A stretch of 64,000 bases of DNA from Candidatus Thiodiazotropha endoloripes (GTDB lineage: Bacteria; Pseudomonadota; Gammaproteobacteria; Chromatiales; Chromatiaceae): assembly GCF_001708965.1 (NCBI RefSeq), contig NZ_LVJW01000003.1, positions 186,001 to 250,000 of the forward strand, in the 5' to 3' direction. The notes beneath the pieces are model-generated. The model was not told the DNA's origin and did not search any database. It worked only from the letters and a program-made list of their open reading frames with translations. The number at the start of each line of letters is the position of its first letter. Position 1 is the first letter of the stretch. A program made the position numbers and the translations under genes. Positions 17,701 through 25,830 of this stretch are shown one piece after another.

Positions 17701-19239
17701 ATGAGTGATCAATCTGCAGCAACTGACTCCAATCGACTGCGTCTGTTGGGTTTCTCCCTGACCGTATTCCTCTCCTCAGCTGCATTGCTGGTGCTTGAGA
17801 TCCTCGCCGGTCGGTTGCTGGCGCCCCATATCGGGGTGTCGCTCTATACCTGGACATCGATCATCGGAGTGATCCTCGCTGGCCTGTCACTCGGTAACTG
17901 GCTGGGTGGGGTTTGGGCGGATCGGGGAGCCGACGGGCGGGTGGCCGGCGTTGCCATGGCGCTGGCGGGCATCTATGCCATCCTCGCGCTGCCGCTGATG
18001 GATGGACTGGGCAACTTGCTGGCTGCGCAACAGGTGGGTCTGCTTGGATCGAGTTTCGTCTTTGCCTTCACCCTGTTTGCGCCACCCGCAGTGGCGATCG
18101 GTATCGTCACCCCCTTGCTGACAACCCGGGCCCTCGACCTGGATCCCCGGGCAGGGCATGTGGTTGGCAGGATGCATGCACTGGCGGCCATCGGTAGCAT
18201 CGTCGGCACCTTCGCTACCGGGTACTGGCTGGTTCAGTCGTTCGGCTCCCGGGCCATTCTGTTCGGTACCGGTGTGGGACTGATCCTGCTCGCAGCACCC
18301 TTCCTGCTGCGGCTACGTCCACCCGTACTGGTGGTATTGATCCTGATCACGCTCGCCTCAGGCATTCTCAGCCTCTCTCAACAGGGGCTGCGTGGCTCCT
18401 GTGACCGGGAGAGTCAGTACTTCTGCATCCGGGTGGTCGATCGCAGCAGTGACGCCCCCTTTGGCCAGGCCCGCGGGATGGTGCTTGACCATCTGCTCCA
18501 CGGCATCAACCACGACACCGATCCGAGGATTATCATTGCCCCCTATGTGCATGCCATCGATGAGCTTGTCTATGAGCACTTCGATCAACGTTATGACGCC
18601 GGACTTGACTGGTTCTTTCTCGGGGGAGGCAGCTATACCCACCCCCGAGCCGTTCAGGCGTTGAGTCCGGAGTCCTCTGTCACCGTGGCCGAGCTCGATC
18701 CGATGGTGACCTTGACCGCGGTGGAGAAGCTCTATCTGGAGCCGGAAGCGATGCGTATCCTACATGAAGATGGACGTCGGGCCCTGACGGCAGAAACCGG
18801 TAAGTTCGATGTTATCGTCGGCGATGTCTTTCACGATGTTGCGATTCCCGAGCATATGGTCACGCTGGAGTTTGCTGAAATCGTCCGCCAACGGTTGAGA
18901 CCTGATGGTATCTATCTCATGAATATCGTCGACGCCTTTCCCGATCCCCGTCTGGTACGTGCCATCACCAAAACCCTGAGTGAGGTGTTCACCCACGTCG
19001 ATCTATGGATGGAGGGTGTACCCGGCGCCGATCGGGTTACCTTCGTGCTGAGTGCCACAAACAGTGAACGACCGCCGGAGATCGTTCAGGCCCGATTCGG
19101 TTTCGAACGAACCTGGTTTCGGGTTACTGAAAAGTTGATGGAGTTGGGAAAACCGTTGGATCAGCTGCCGGTGCTTACCGATGACTATGCCCCGGTAGAA
19201 AGATTGATTGCCGGGCTTTTGCTTGGCGAACGGGATTGA
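17701..19239 (+). CDS. Membrane-anchored spermidine synthase-like protein
   Basis: 512 residues. The N-terminal 215 residues contain about seven membrane spans with transporter-like sequence (LEILAGRLLAPHIGVSLYTWTSIIGVILAGLSLG). Residues 235-505 form a spermidine/spermine-synthase-type Rossmann domain with a nucleotide loop FFLGGGSYTHPR (about 305-315), an acidic residue in VAELDPM and the DVFHD motif (about 375). Fused proteins of this kind are widespread; polyamine synthesis is not proven for them. Apparently monocistronic. Confidence 0.82.
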   Translation: MSDQSAATDSNRLRLLGFSLTVFLSSAALLVLEILAGRLLAPHIGVSLYTWTSIIGVILAGLSLGNWLGGVWADRGADGRVAGVAMALAGIYAILALPLMDGLGNLLAAQQVGLLGSSFVFAFTLFAPPAVAIGIVTPLLTTRALDLDPRAGHVVGRMHALAAIGSIVGTFATGYWLVQSFGSRAILFGTGVGLILLAAPFLLRLRPPVLVVLILITLASGILSLSQQGLRGSCDRESQYFCIRVVDRSSDAPFGQARGMVLDHLLHGINHDTDPRIIIAPYVHAIDELVYEHFDQRYDAGLDWFFLGGGSYTHPRAVQALSPESSVTVAELDPMVTLTAVEKLYLEPEAMRILHEDGRRALTAETGKFDVIVGDVFHDVAIPEHMVTLEFAEIVRQRLRPDGIYLMNIVDAFPDPRLVRAITKTLSEVFTHVDLWMEGVPGADRVTFVLSATNSERPPEIVQARFGFERTWFRVTEKLMELGKPLDQLPVLTDDYAPVERLIAGLLLGERD

Positions 19240-19478
19240 GATAAAACCGGAGTTCTCTATGCCACCAATCAATCACTGCGGTTGGTACTGATTTGTAAAT
19301 GCGTGAATTGTTGAATCATTCCTTGATTGAGAAGATTACAAATCTAATGGCCGCCAATGAACGCAAACACTCGCTCGATATAGAGTGAAAACAACCCGTA
19401 ATAATCTCAGTGTTAATCCTGACTCCCTATCATCTACAGTCTTAGTAACAGTGCTGATAGAGATGACAGGAGGCTGTC

Positions 19479-19853
19479 ATGACAGGCAAACAAGATGAGA
19501 CCTACAGTGATGAAGAGATAGAGGCTAGGCTGAAAGAGGCGCTTCCGAATTGGTATCTGGAGAAGGGCTGGATCCGACGTAAATATAAAACCAGTGGCTG
19601 GAAAGCTACCCTGATGGTGGTAAATAGGGTAGGACACCTGGCGGAGGCCGCGTTCCATCACCCGGATCTCACCGTCTCCTATGCGTTCGTTATTGTCAAA
19701 CTGGTGACCCACTCTGCGAAAGGCGTCACCAACAAGGATTTTGAACTGGCAGGCAAAATCGAGGAAGTGGTGATGTGGCAGCCCAGGCTTGCGGAGGGGG
19801 CCCTCGAAGGTACCCCCGACGATCCCCGTTTCAAATACATCAAATACAGTTGA
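19479..19853 (+). CDS. Pterin-4-alpha-carbinolamine dehydratase family protein
   Basis: 124 residues with the PCD/DCoH core: W in GWKATLM, AEAAFHHPDLTVSYAFVIVKLVTHSAKGVTNKDFELAGKI with the histidine pair HH and the later TH. The ribosome site AGGAGG is perfect. PhhB in phenylalanine hydroxylase systems recycles pterin, but no hydroxylase gene is nearby, so the substrate is open. The C-terminal 20 residues beyond the core are unusual but conserved-looking. Confidence 0.85.
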   Translation: MTGKQDETYSDEEIEARLKEALPNWYLEKGWIRRKYKTSGWKATLMVVNRVGHLAEAAFHHPDLTVSYAFVIVKLVTHSAKGVTNKDFELAGKIEEVVMWQPRLAEGALEGTPDDPRFKYIKYS

Positions 19854-19891
19854 TCAACTGATTAGTGTAAATTCAATCAGTTTAATTGGAA

Positions 19892-20788
19892 TCAGGCAGC
19901 TGATCGCTGGCTTTTGTCACTCCAGAGAATCACAATTCCCGAGATGACGATAAGGCAGCAACCCACAACCACCGGAGTGCTAAGTGGTTCTCCAAAAAGC
20001 AGCACGCCCAGAGAGACACCAAACAGCAGTCTTGTATATCTGAATGGGGTTACCGCCGAAACGTCACCAGTGCGCATTGCTTTCATTAATCCTGAATAGG
20101 CAATAACCCCGAATAATATGGCCCCCAGTAGATAGAGTGATGTTGAGAAGTCAGGAGTGATAAACGGCGTGTTCTGCCAGGCAGAGAACAGCAAACCGGC
20201 AATCACGATCGATACAAAGCCATAAAAGCCCAGTATGGAAATGCCGAGCGTTGACGGAGCGGCCCGACTGGCCAGATCGCGACCAGCGAACCCAAGCATT
20301 CCGGCAACCGCGAACAGGGAGAGGATGGAAAAACTCTCAGAGCCTGGGCGGATAATGACAACCACACCCAGCAGGCCAATAAAGATCGCTGTCCACCTCT
20401 GCCATCCCACTTTTTCATCAAAGAACAGAGCAGCGCCCAAGACGACGAATATAGGTGCAGCCTGAAGGATAACGGTAGTGGCGGATAACGTGGTGTATGC
20501 CAAGGCAAGCACATAAAACAACCGACCCATAATCTCGAATAGGATGCGTGTCAGCATCGGTCTTGAGAAACACGCTTTTGTGAAAATGTTTTGACCACTG
20601 AAGCGTGCCATACCCGTAAAAATCAGAGCGCCACCTAAACCAAAAACGATGAGCAACTGTCCGATGGACATTGTCTGAGTGACTATTTTAAGAAAAGTAT
20701 CCTCAATGGCGAAACATCCCATGGAAATGGTCATCCACAGGCTGCCGGTAAAATTGTTTTGATTTGATGAATTGGATGGCTTGTACAT
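19892..20788 (-). CDS. DMT superfamily (EamA) exporter
   Basis: 298 residues, about ten membrane spans in two EamA repeats (about 15-145 and 160-290), the architecture of drug/metabolite transporters. A typical second-repeat end is FGVSLGVLLFGEPLSTPVVVGCCLIVISGIVIL. The substrate cannot be told from sequence. It stands alone on the minus strand. Confidence 0.88.
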   Translation of the reverse strand: MYKPSNSSNQNNFTGSLWMTISMGCFAIEDTFLKIVTQTMSIGQLLIVFGLGGALIFTGMARFSGQNIFTKACFSRPMLTRILFEIMGRLFYVLALAYTTLSATTVILQAAPIFVVLGAALFFDEKVGWQRWTAIFIGLLGVVVIIRPGSESFSILSLFAVAGMLGFAGRDLASRAAPSTLGISILGFYGFVSIVIAGLLFSAWQNTPFITPDFSTSLYLLGAILFGVIAYSGLMKAMRTGDVSAVTPFRYTRLLFGVSLGVLLFGEPLSTPVVVGCCLIVISGIVILWSDKSQRSAA

Positions 20789-20974
20789 TAATAAGTGGTT
20801 TGTTACCGGTTGGTCTTGCTCTGTCTGGTGAGGGGTTGCTGGATATTTGAAAACATCAGTGATTTTGCCATTATGCTGATCTGAGAGAAATTGATTAAGG
20901 TCTTTTTTTAGATCATCAAGTATGACTGTTACAGGTCAGAAGCAAGTGTTTCACAGAGTAGGGGAGTAGATAAC

Positions 20975-21304
20975 TTAAGCTAATCCTTTCATATAGGAAG
21001 TGTCAAACTTATGTAAAAACCTGGATTGGACTGCCTTGTCAACATCTATAAAACTGATTGAAATAGGGAGGATCGGAAAATAGACATTATCTGTATAGCG
21101 GCGTCCACGCTCACCGCCTATTTCCAAAAGTACTGATTCTTTCTCTAGTTCAATTGTTACAACATCATCTTTAATCTCATACCGATAATCAGACAGCGCA
21201 CGCGGCAGCAGGTTAAAAATCTCATCATGTGTGTAACCCATTTCCCTTTTCAGGTTGAATGGGCTTTTGTAGTCTGAATGATCGTGGATTGTATGATTTG
21301 TCAT
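20975..21304 (-). CDS. Hypothetical protein, 109 residues
   Basis: A cytoplasmic-looking protein, rich in charged residues, with no signal peptide or membrane span. The central part (YRYEIKDDVVTIELEKESVLLEIGGERGRRY) looks like a small beta-sheet domain. No family recognised. The ATG is clear and the frame has no competing gene. Confidence 0.6.
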   Translation of the reverse strand: MTNHTIHDHSDYKSPFNLKREMGYTHDEIFNLLPRALSDYRYEIKDDVVTIELEKESVLLEIGGERGRRYTDNVYFPILPISISFIDVDKAVQSRFLHKFDTSYMKGLA

Positions 21305-21454
21305 ACTTAGGCCGTCAGTTTTGCTTTTCTACGCATCTACTCGATTGGAAAGGGTATGTCATCTGTTTGCATGGCCTGTATAGAGGTCTCAGGCTACCCT
21401 TGACTCATTAAACCCTGCATGTCCCTGTTCTTTTCTCACTTTTCATTACTTTAT

Positions 21455-22459
21455 TCAATACACTTCGCCGAGCATCCGCTGCCAAACCCATCGCAATGTT
21501 TCGATGTCGGGTCGTTCGGCGGGGATGCGTTCGGGCGGGATCAATGGGCGCATGACTCCTTCCTCTCGTTGACCGACAACAAAGGAGAATATGTAGCGTG
21601 GTTCGAATCCCATACGCAAATCGGTGATCTCCAATCGGCTATTGATCTCCCGTACGCGATAGAAGCCCTTGGTGAACCAGCGCAGCCGCATCACGGCGGG
21701 TGCATCGCTAACCGGGGAGAGCAGGCTATCGTTGCTTGAATACTGTTCGAATCCAATCTCGGGTAGTGGGTCGAACAGTGAATAGTAGCCCTCCCGATAG
21801 CCATTCGGTTCCATCGCGACAATGCGCCAGAGCAACAGATTGAATGGCGTCGGTGTCGCTATCAGCCGATTGTACTCAATGCCCTGACGAGTCAGTTCAC
21901 TCTCGGCGATGTCACGCACCTGCGCCTGTATGGAGATGGCAATTGCGAGATAGAGCGTGCTCAGGCCAAGTCCAATCCTGTTCGCGCGTCGTCCGGTAGT
22001 CAGCTTGCGTTTGCTGAAAGCAGCCCAAAGCACCCCGACCAGTAGCAGTAGCGTATACAGGGGGTCGATAATAAAGATGCTGCCAAGCCCGATCGGCGGT
22101 CCGTTGCTTGGCCAGAAGAGTTGTGTGCCGTAGATGGTGATTGCATCGAGCAAGGCGTGGGTCGCGAGTGCGAGCCACACGAGCAGGGACCAGCGTGTGA
22201 TCGATGCACCGTCTCTCGCATGCAGGCGTGCAAGCCCCGCACCCAGGACCGGCGCGACGATGGTGTGAGTGACAAGGGAGTGGCTGAAGCCACGGTGATT
22301 GGTCACAGCGGCAACGTCGTCCGCGTGGGGCAGGAAAACATCGAGATCAGGCATTCCGCCGAATATGGCCCCCCAGATAAGCGCTTTACGGCCGACGCGC
22401 GCACCTAGCGCCGCGTGGCCAACGGCCGCACCGAGCAATATCTGAGTGACCGGATCCAT
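21455..22459 (-). CDS. Membrane-bound metal-dependent hydrolase (DUF457/YdjM-like)
   Basis: About 334 residues. The N-terminal DUF457 domain has the signature MDPVTQILLGAAVGHAALG and the metal-ligand motifs PDLDVF and HRGFSHSLVTH (about 38-70), with four to five membrane spans up to about residue 190. A C-terminal soluble region of about 140 residues follows. ATG 22459 was chosen because AAGGAG precedes it, rather than the upstream TTG. The E. coli relative YdjM is an SOS gene; no LexA box was seen here. Confidence 0.85.
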   Translation of the reverse strand: MDPVTQILLGAAVGHAALGARVGRKALIWGAIFGGMPDLDVFLPHADDVAAVTNHRGFSHSLVTHTIVAPVLGAGLARLHARDGASITRWSLLVWLALATHALLDAITIYGTQLFWPSNGPPIGLGSIFIIDPLYTLLLLVGVLWAAFSKRKLTTGRRANRIGLGLSTLYLAIAISIQAQVRDIAESELTRQGIEYNRLIATPTPFNLLLWRIVAMEPNGYREGYYSLFDPLPEIGFEQYSSNDSLLSPVSDAPAVMRLRWFTKGFYRVREINSRLEITDLRMGFEPRYIFSFVVGQREEGVMRPLIPPERIPAERPDIETLRWVWQRMLGEVY

Positions 22460-22475
22460 ACACAATTACTCCTTT

Positions 22476-22832
22476 TTACTTATTAAACTGAGTCTTGCTG
22501 TGATTTTGCAAGAAAGACCAGAATGAATCACCTTCAATTTCATCACGTTTCTTTACGGGAAGCGTTTCAAAATTGACCAGGTATTTGTCATAAACTGTCA
22601 CTCGCTCATGTTTCAAAGGGGATGGACAGTAACAGGTCTCGAACCACTCGATTGTGTTTGGGGCGACGATCTTGGCTTGCTTCATCGATGAGACGATCTC
22701 AGCACCATCCGGCTTCTGGTTCGCGACTGTTCCGTCAGCTAAGACCTCGTAAAAGGCTGGAAGCTGATTGACTACGAATTGTGCTCTGACTCGATATTCC
22801 ACAACTGCCTCATGGTGTTCTGTACCAACCAA
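22476..22832 (-). CDS. Hypothetical protein without a clear start codon
   Basis: 118 residues from a TTG at 22832, but the coding-like frame continues upstream without a stop to about 22892 (a peptide reading KLTITSGRGTRLYSSTG) and contains no ATG. Either a non-standard start is used or the 5' end is lost. No membrane span or signal peptide and no family recognised. It ends 16 bp before the DUF457 start, so the two may be cotranscribed. Confidence 0.45.
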   Translation of the reverse strand: MVGTEHHEAVVEYRVRAQFVVNQLPAFYEVLADGTVANQKPDGAEIVSSMKQAKIVAPNTIEWFETCYCPSPLKHERVTVYDKYLVNFETLPVKKRDEIEGDSFWSFLQNHSKTQFNK

Positions 22833-23219
22833 ACCGGTGGAGCTGTAAAGTCGAGTACCTCTTCCGGATGTGATGGTTAATTTATCAATTCAATCTTAGC
22901 AGTTACTTTTAGTTCAGGTGGGGTGGCGGCCTCATGTCTTACATTAATATATATACTGACTTTCTATTCAGATGACCAATCAAGATACGGTTTTAGGACT
23001 CTGAAAAGTGTGTACGCGAAGCGTTTCACCTGGGCAAAAGACAAATATCTAACTCACCATTCAATTTTGTCGGATTGATTTCTCTTGAAGAGTAAGGTTC
23101 TAATTCTCCCCCTCTCCCCCTCTCCCCCTCTCCCCCGGCCCCTCTCCCGCAAGGGGAGAGGGGAGTATACCGTGAGTGGGAGACATCCTTGTGCAGTCGG
23201 TTGCTCATCACCTGGGCTC
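22833..23219. other. 387-bp intergenic region with dispersed repeat
   Basis: It contains the reverse-oriented CT-rich repeat copy at 23105-23165 and an AT-rich stretch. No gene seen apart from the possible 5' extension of the preceding frame to 22892. Confidence 0.55.
23105..23165 (-). repeat. CT/GA-rich dispersed element, copy 3, with expanded CTCCCC tract
   Basis: Reverse orientation. Tandem CTCCCC(C) units (four in a row) lead into CCCCGGCCCCTCTCCCGC-AAG-GGGAGAGGGGAG. The hexamer expansion beyond that in other copies suggests slippage. The flanking arms seen at 9.4 and 17.4 kb are not obvious here. Confidence 0.65.
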
Positions 23220-23972
23220 TTATGCGATAAGTTTTCGTCTTTTAAGCATAATTAAAATGGAGTAGCAACCGACAGCTGCCAGTAGATGTTTCACCGTGTG
23301 TCCACTCATGATCTCTCCTGTCATCTGAAACACGGCCGTGTCGTATGCCTCCGCACCTTTTGCCAAGGCGTATAACACAAGGGCAACGAAGAGCAGACCC
23401 TGGTGTGTAAAGCCACTGTTGAACAACATCAAGAAGAAGGGCAACGTCAGCAGCGGGATGAACTGCACCCATACGTAGAGGCGCAGGTCCTCGAAGAAGT
23501 AGCCATAGAGAACACTGCTGATACCAACAATGATGAGCGGGATCAGTAGGTAAGACAACCGGCGATTGACATATTCGCTCAGGAGTGCCGTGAGAAAACC
23601 CATAAATCCAATACTCATCGGTATCCGGTCCCAGACAAGGGTCTGATTACTTGGGTTCCAGTGATAGTAGATCGAACCAATACCCACCAGGCTGACACCC
23701 GCAAACAGTACAAGCCATGCGCTATGACCGGGGCCTGTATGATTTTTCAGGCAAAATGCGATGCCAATGGCACCGACGAGCAGGAAGGCCAGGTTGGATA
23801 TCACATCGAGAAAATTTGGGATTCCAAGGAAAGGGGCAGTATCAGTAAAGCGGTGATAGGCCTCTTCTTGAGGAATTGGTTCAATCAGCAGAAGCAAGAC
23901 GAGAGGGAAGAGCAGCAGAAACAGAAGTACAGCGTGCCTCCAATTAAACTCTTGCAATTGGTTGGTGCTCAT
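23220..23972 (-). CDS. CREST-superfamily (alkaline ceramidase-like) membrane protein
   Basis: 250 residues, seven predicted membrane spans. It carries the CREST motifs: NFLDVISNLAFLLVG (about 53-67), SIYYHWNPSNQTLVWDRIPM (about 98-118) with Ser, His and Asp, and GHTVKHLLAAVG (about 225-236) with two His. These are the zinc and catalytic positions in alkaline ceramidases and related hydrolases, and all are present. The substrate in bacteria is unknown; ceramide is only one possibility. A single gene. Confidence 0.75.
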   Translation of the reverse strand: MSTNQLQEFNWRHAVLLFLLLFPLVLLLLIEPIPQEEAYHRFTDTAPFLGIPNFLDVISNLAFLLVGAIGIAFCLKNHTGPGHSAWLVLFAGVSLVGIGSIYYHWNPSNQTLVWDRIPMSIGFMGFLTALLSEYVNRRLSYLLIPLIIVGISSVLYGYFFEDLRLYVWVQFIPLLTLPFFLMLFNSGFTHQGLLFVALVLYALAKGAEAYDTAVFQMTGEIMSGHTVKHLLAAVGCYSILIMLKRRKLIA

Positions 23973-24265
23973 CCAAACCTCGAGTAAAGATTAAAATCCA
24001 CGTACTAAGTGATGTATAAAATCCAGCTCTATGTATAGAGTATTCTCTGCTTCATTTGACACCTTATCCTGTATAAGAAGTTACTGGTATTCTCCAGAGG
24101 GAGATCCTACTCTGAAATGAAGGGTATCCTTCACTTATAAGAAAGTTATATTGTTGATCTATTGGGATTTATGAAATCATTATGCAGTGGATGTCCAGAA
24201 TTACTTTCTGCATGATTCAAGAGCTTTTTATAATTATGTCTTTTGACGGCGGATTAAGAAATCCT

Positions 24266-24664
24266 TCACGGCTCCTCTGCGTCTTCTCCAAAACTGAGCA
24301 TATGGCCGTCAGGATCCTGAATGCTGAACTCTCTCATACCGTAGATTGTATGAATCAAGGGTGTCGGTTTGTACCCGCGCCTTACAACATGATCGTACAG
24401 CTTTTTGACGTTGTCAGGATAAAAATAGAAAATTGTTGGCCATTGTGTGCTCTGTTGGGGATCTATAGGGTACTCTAAACCGATATCCGTCTCCGTTTCG
24501 GAGAGCATCAACTCAGTGTTACCCGATTGTATCGTTGCCCATCGCCACGCTTCGACCGCGTTAGGATCACTGACCACTTTGAAACCAAAAGCGTCTTCGT
24601 AGAAACTAAGACTACGTTTAATGTTGCTGACATTCAGCATTGGTATAAGTCTCTGTAAGTTCAC
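24266..24664 (-). CDS. VOC-superfamily (glyoxalase/bleomycin-resistance-like) protein
   Basis: 132 residues forming two beta-alpha-beta-beta-beta units: LIPMLNVSNIKRSLSFYEDAFGFKVV at the start and VKKLYDHVVRRGYKPTPLIHTIYGMREFSIQDPDGHMLSFGED at the end. The family binds metals and covers isomerases, dioxygenases and resistance proteins. The glutamate ending the last strand is replaced by the SFGED tail, so catalytic assignment is not possible. Confidence 0.82.
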   Translation of the reverse strand: MNLQRLIPMLNVSNIKRSLSFYEDAFGFKVVSDPNAVEAWRWATIQSGNTELMLSETETDIGLEYPIDPQQSTQWPTIFYFYPDNVKKLYDHVVRRGYKPTPLIHTIYGMREFSIQDPDGHMLSFGEDAEEP

Positions 24665-24732
24665 TATTATTTAGATCCTGAACAGGTTTGTTGGTTCGAT
24701 TGCGCTGGTTTTATCGTATCAAGAAAGGGTTT

Positions 24733-25830
24733 CTAGCTGTCAGCGAACTTGATTGCAATGTCATTAAACTCACCTTCCAGCGCTTTGAATGCCTCCACAA
24801 TGACGGGATCGAAGTGACTCCCTGAGCTTTCCAGAATAATCTCGACCGCGCTTCCATGGCTGTAGGCTTCTTTGTAGACGCGCTTATTCACCAATGCATC
24901 GTAGACATCCGCAAGGGCCATCAGTCTGCCAAAGATGGGTATCTGCGACCCTTTAAGGCCTTGGGGGTAACCACTGCCGTCCCATTTTTCATGGTGTGTG
25001 AGCGTTACCTCTTTTGCCATTGCCAGAAATTCAGTTGTGCCGAAATCACATTCAGCTTTTACCAGGGCATCGTAGCCGAGTTGGGAATGGGTCCGCATAA
25101 CTACCCATTCGTCTTCCGTCAACTTTCCAGGCTTCATAAGAATCTGGTCGGGTATGCCCACCTTACCAATATCGTGCAGGGGTGCTGAACGAAATAGTCT
25201 GTCGACCGTATCATCAGTAAGATACTCTTTGTACTCCGGATGGTCTTTCAGCTTTTCACAAAGCAAACGTATGAAGTATTGGGTTCGCTTGATATGATTG
25301 CCTGTCTCGTTGTCACGCGTCTCTGCCAGTGATGCCATGCAACGTATGGCCACATCCTGAGTACGCCTGATCTCTTTGGTTCGCTCTTGAACACGTAGCT
25401 CCAGCAGGCTGTTTTCGTCACTTAATATTCGCTTTCCTCTCGCCAATGCCAGGTGATTCGCAACCCGACTCTCTACGATGGGGGGGCTGATTGGCTTGGT
25501 AATATAGTCAACCGCTCCTAGGGTGAAACCACGAAGTTCATCGTCAACCTCACTCTTTACTGTCAGGAATATGACAGGAATATCACGCGTCAATGGGTTT
25601 TGTTTGAGTCTCTGGCAGACCTCATAGCCATCTATATCCGGCATCAATATATCGAGTAAGATCAAATCAGGTATAAGGTCTTCATGGGTAGCACGCTGGA
25701 GTGCGCTCTCACCATCTTTAGCGACGATAACCTGATAATTCTGATTCAATATTTCAACGAGTACGTCAATATAAAATTTCTCGTCATCGACCAATAGAAT
25801 ACGTGCTTTCTGTTCATTATATTTTTTCAT
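24733..25830 (-). CDS. HD-GYP response regulator (c-di-GMP phosphodiesterase type)
   Basis: 365 residues. A receiver domain (about 10-125) has the phospho-acceptor D60 and acidic D15-D16. It is followed by a coiled-coil linker (about 130-160) and an HD-GYP domain (about 160-350), with HD at 219-220 (LHDIGKVGIP), HH at 279-280 and GYP at 287-289. The domain typically cleaves c-di-GMP to pGpG and GMP. Its start lies inside the 3' end of the hybrid kinase gene (14-bp overlap), so the two are a coupled pair and the kinase is the probable partner. Confidence 0.93.
   Translation of the reverse strand: MKKYNEQKARILLVDDEKFYIDVLVEILNQNYQVIVAKDGESALQRATHEDLIPDLILLDILMPDIDGYEVCQRLKQNPLTRDIPVIFLTVKSEVDDELRGFTLGAVDYITKPISPPIVESRVANHLALARGKRILSDENSLLELRVQERTKEIRRTQDVAIRCMASLAETRDNETGNHIKRTQYFIRLLCEKLKDHPEYKEYLTDDTVDRLFRSAPLHDIGKVGIPDQILMKPGKLTEDEWVVMRTHSQLGYDALVKAECDFGTTEFLAMAKEVTLTHHEKWDGSGYPQGLKGSQIPIFGRLMALADVYDALVNKRVYKEAYSHGSAVEIILESSGSHFDPVIVEAFKALEGEFNDIAIKFADS

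Noticed and set aside
23100..23165. CTCCCC tandem units as a CRISPR-like array
   Set aside because: Units are contiguous hexamers without spacers; it belongs to the dispersed palindrome family.
24056..24084. TTGACA at 24056-24061 as a promoter -35
   Set aside because: No acceptable -10 at 16-18 bp spacing; the following TATAAG is too close.
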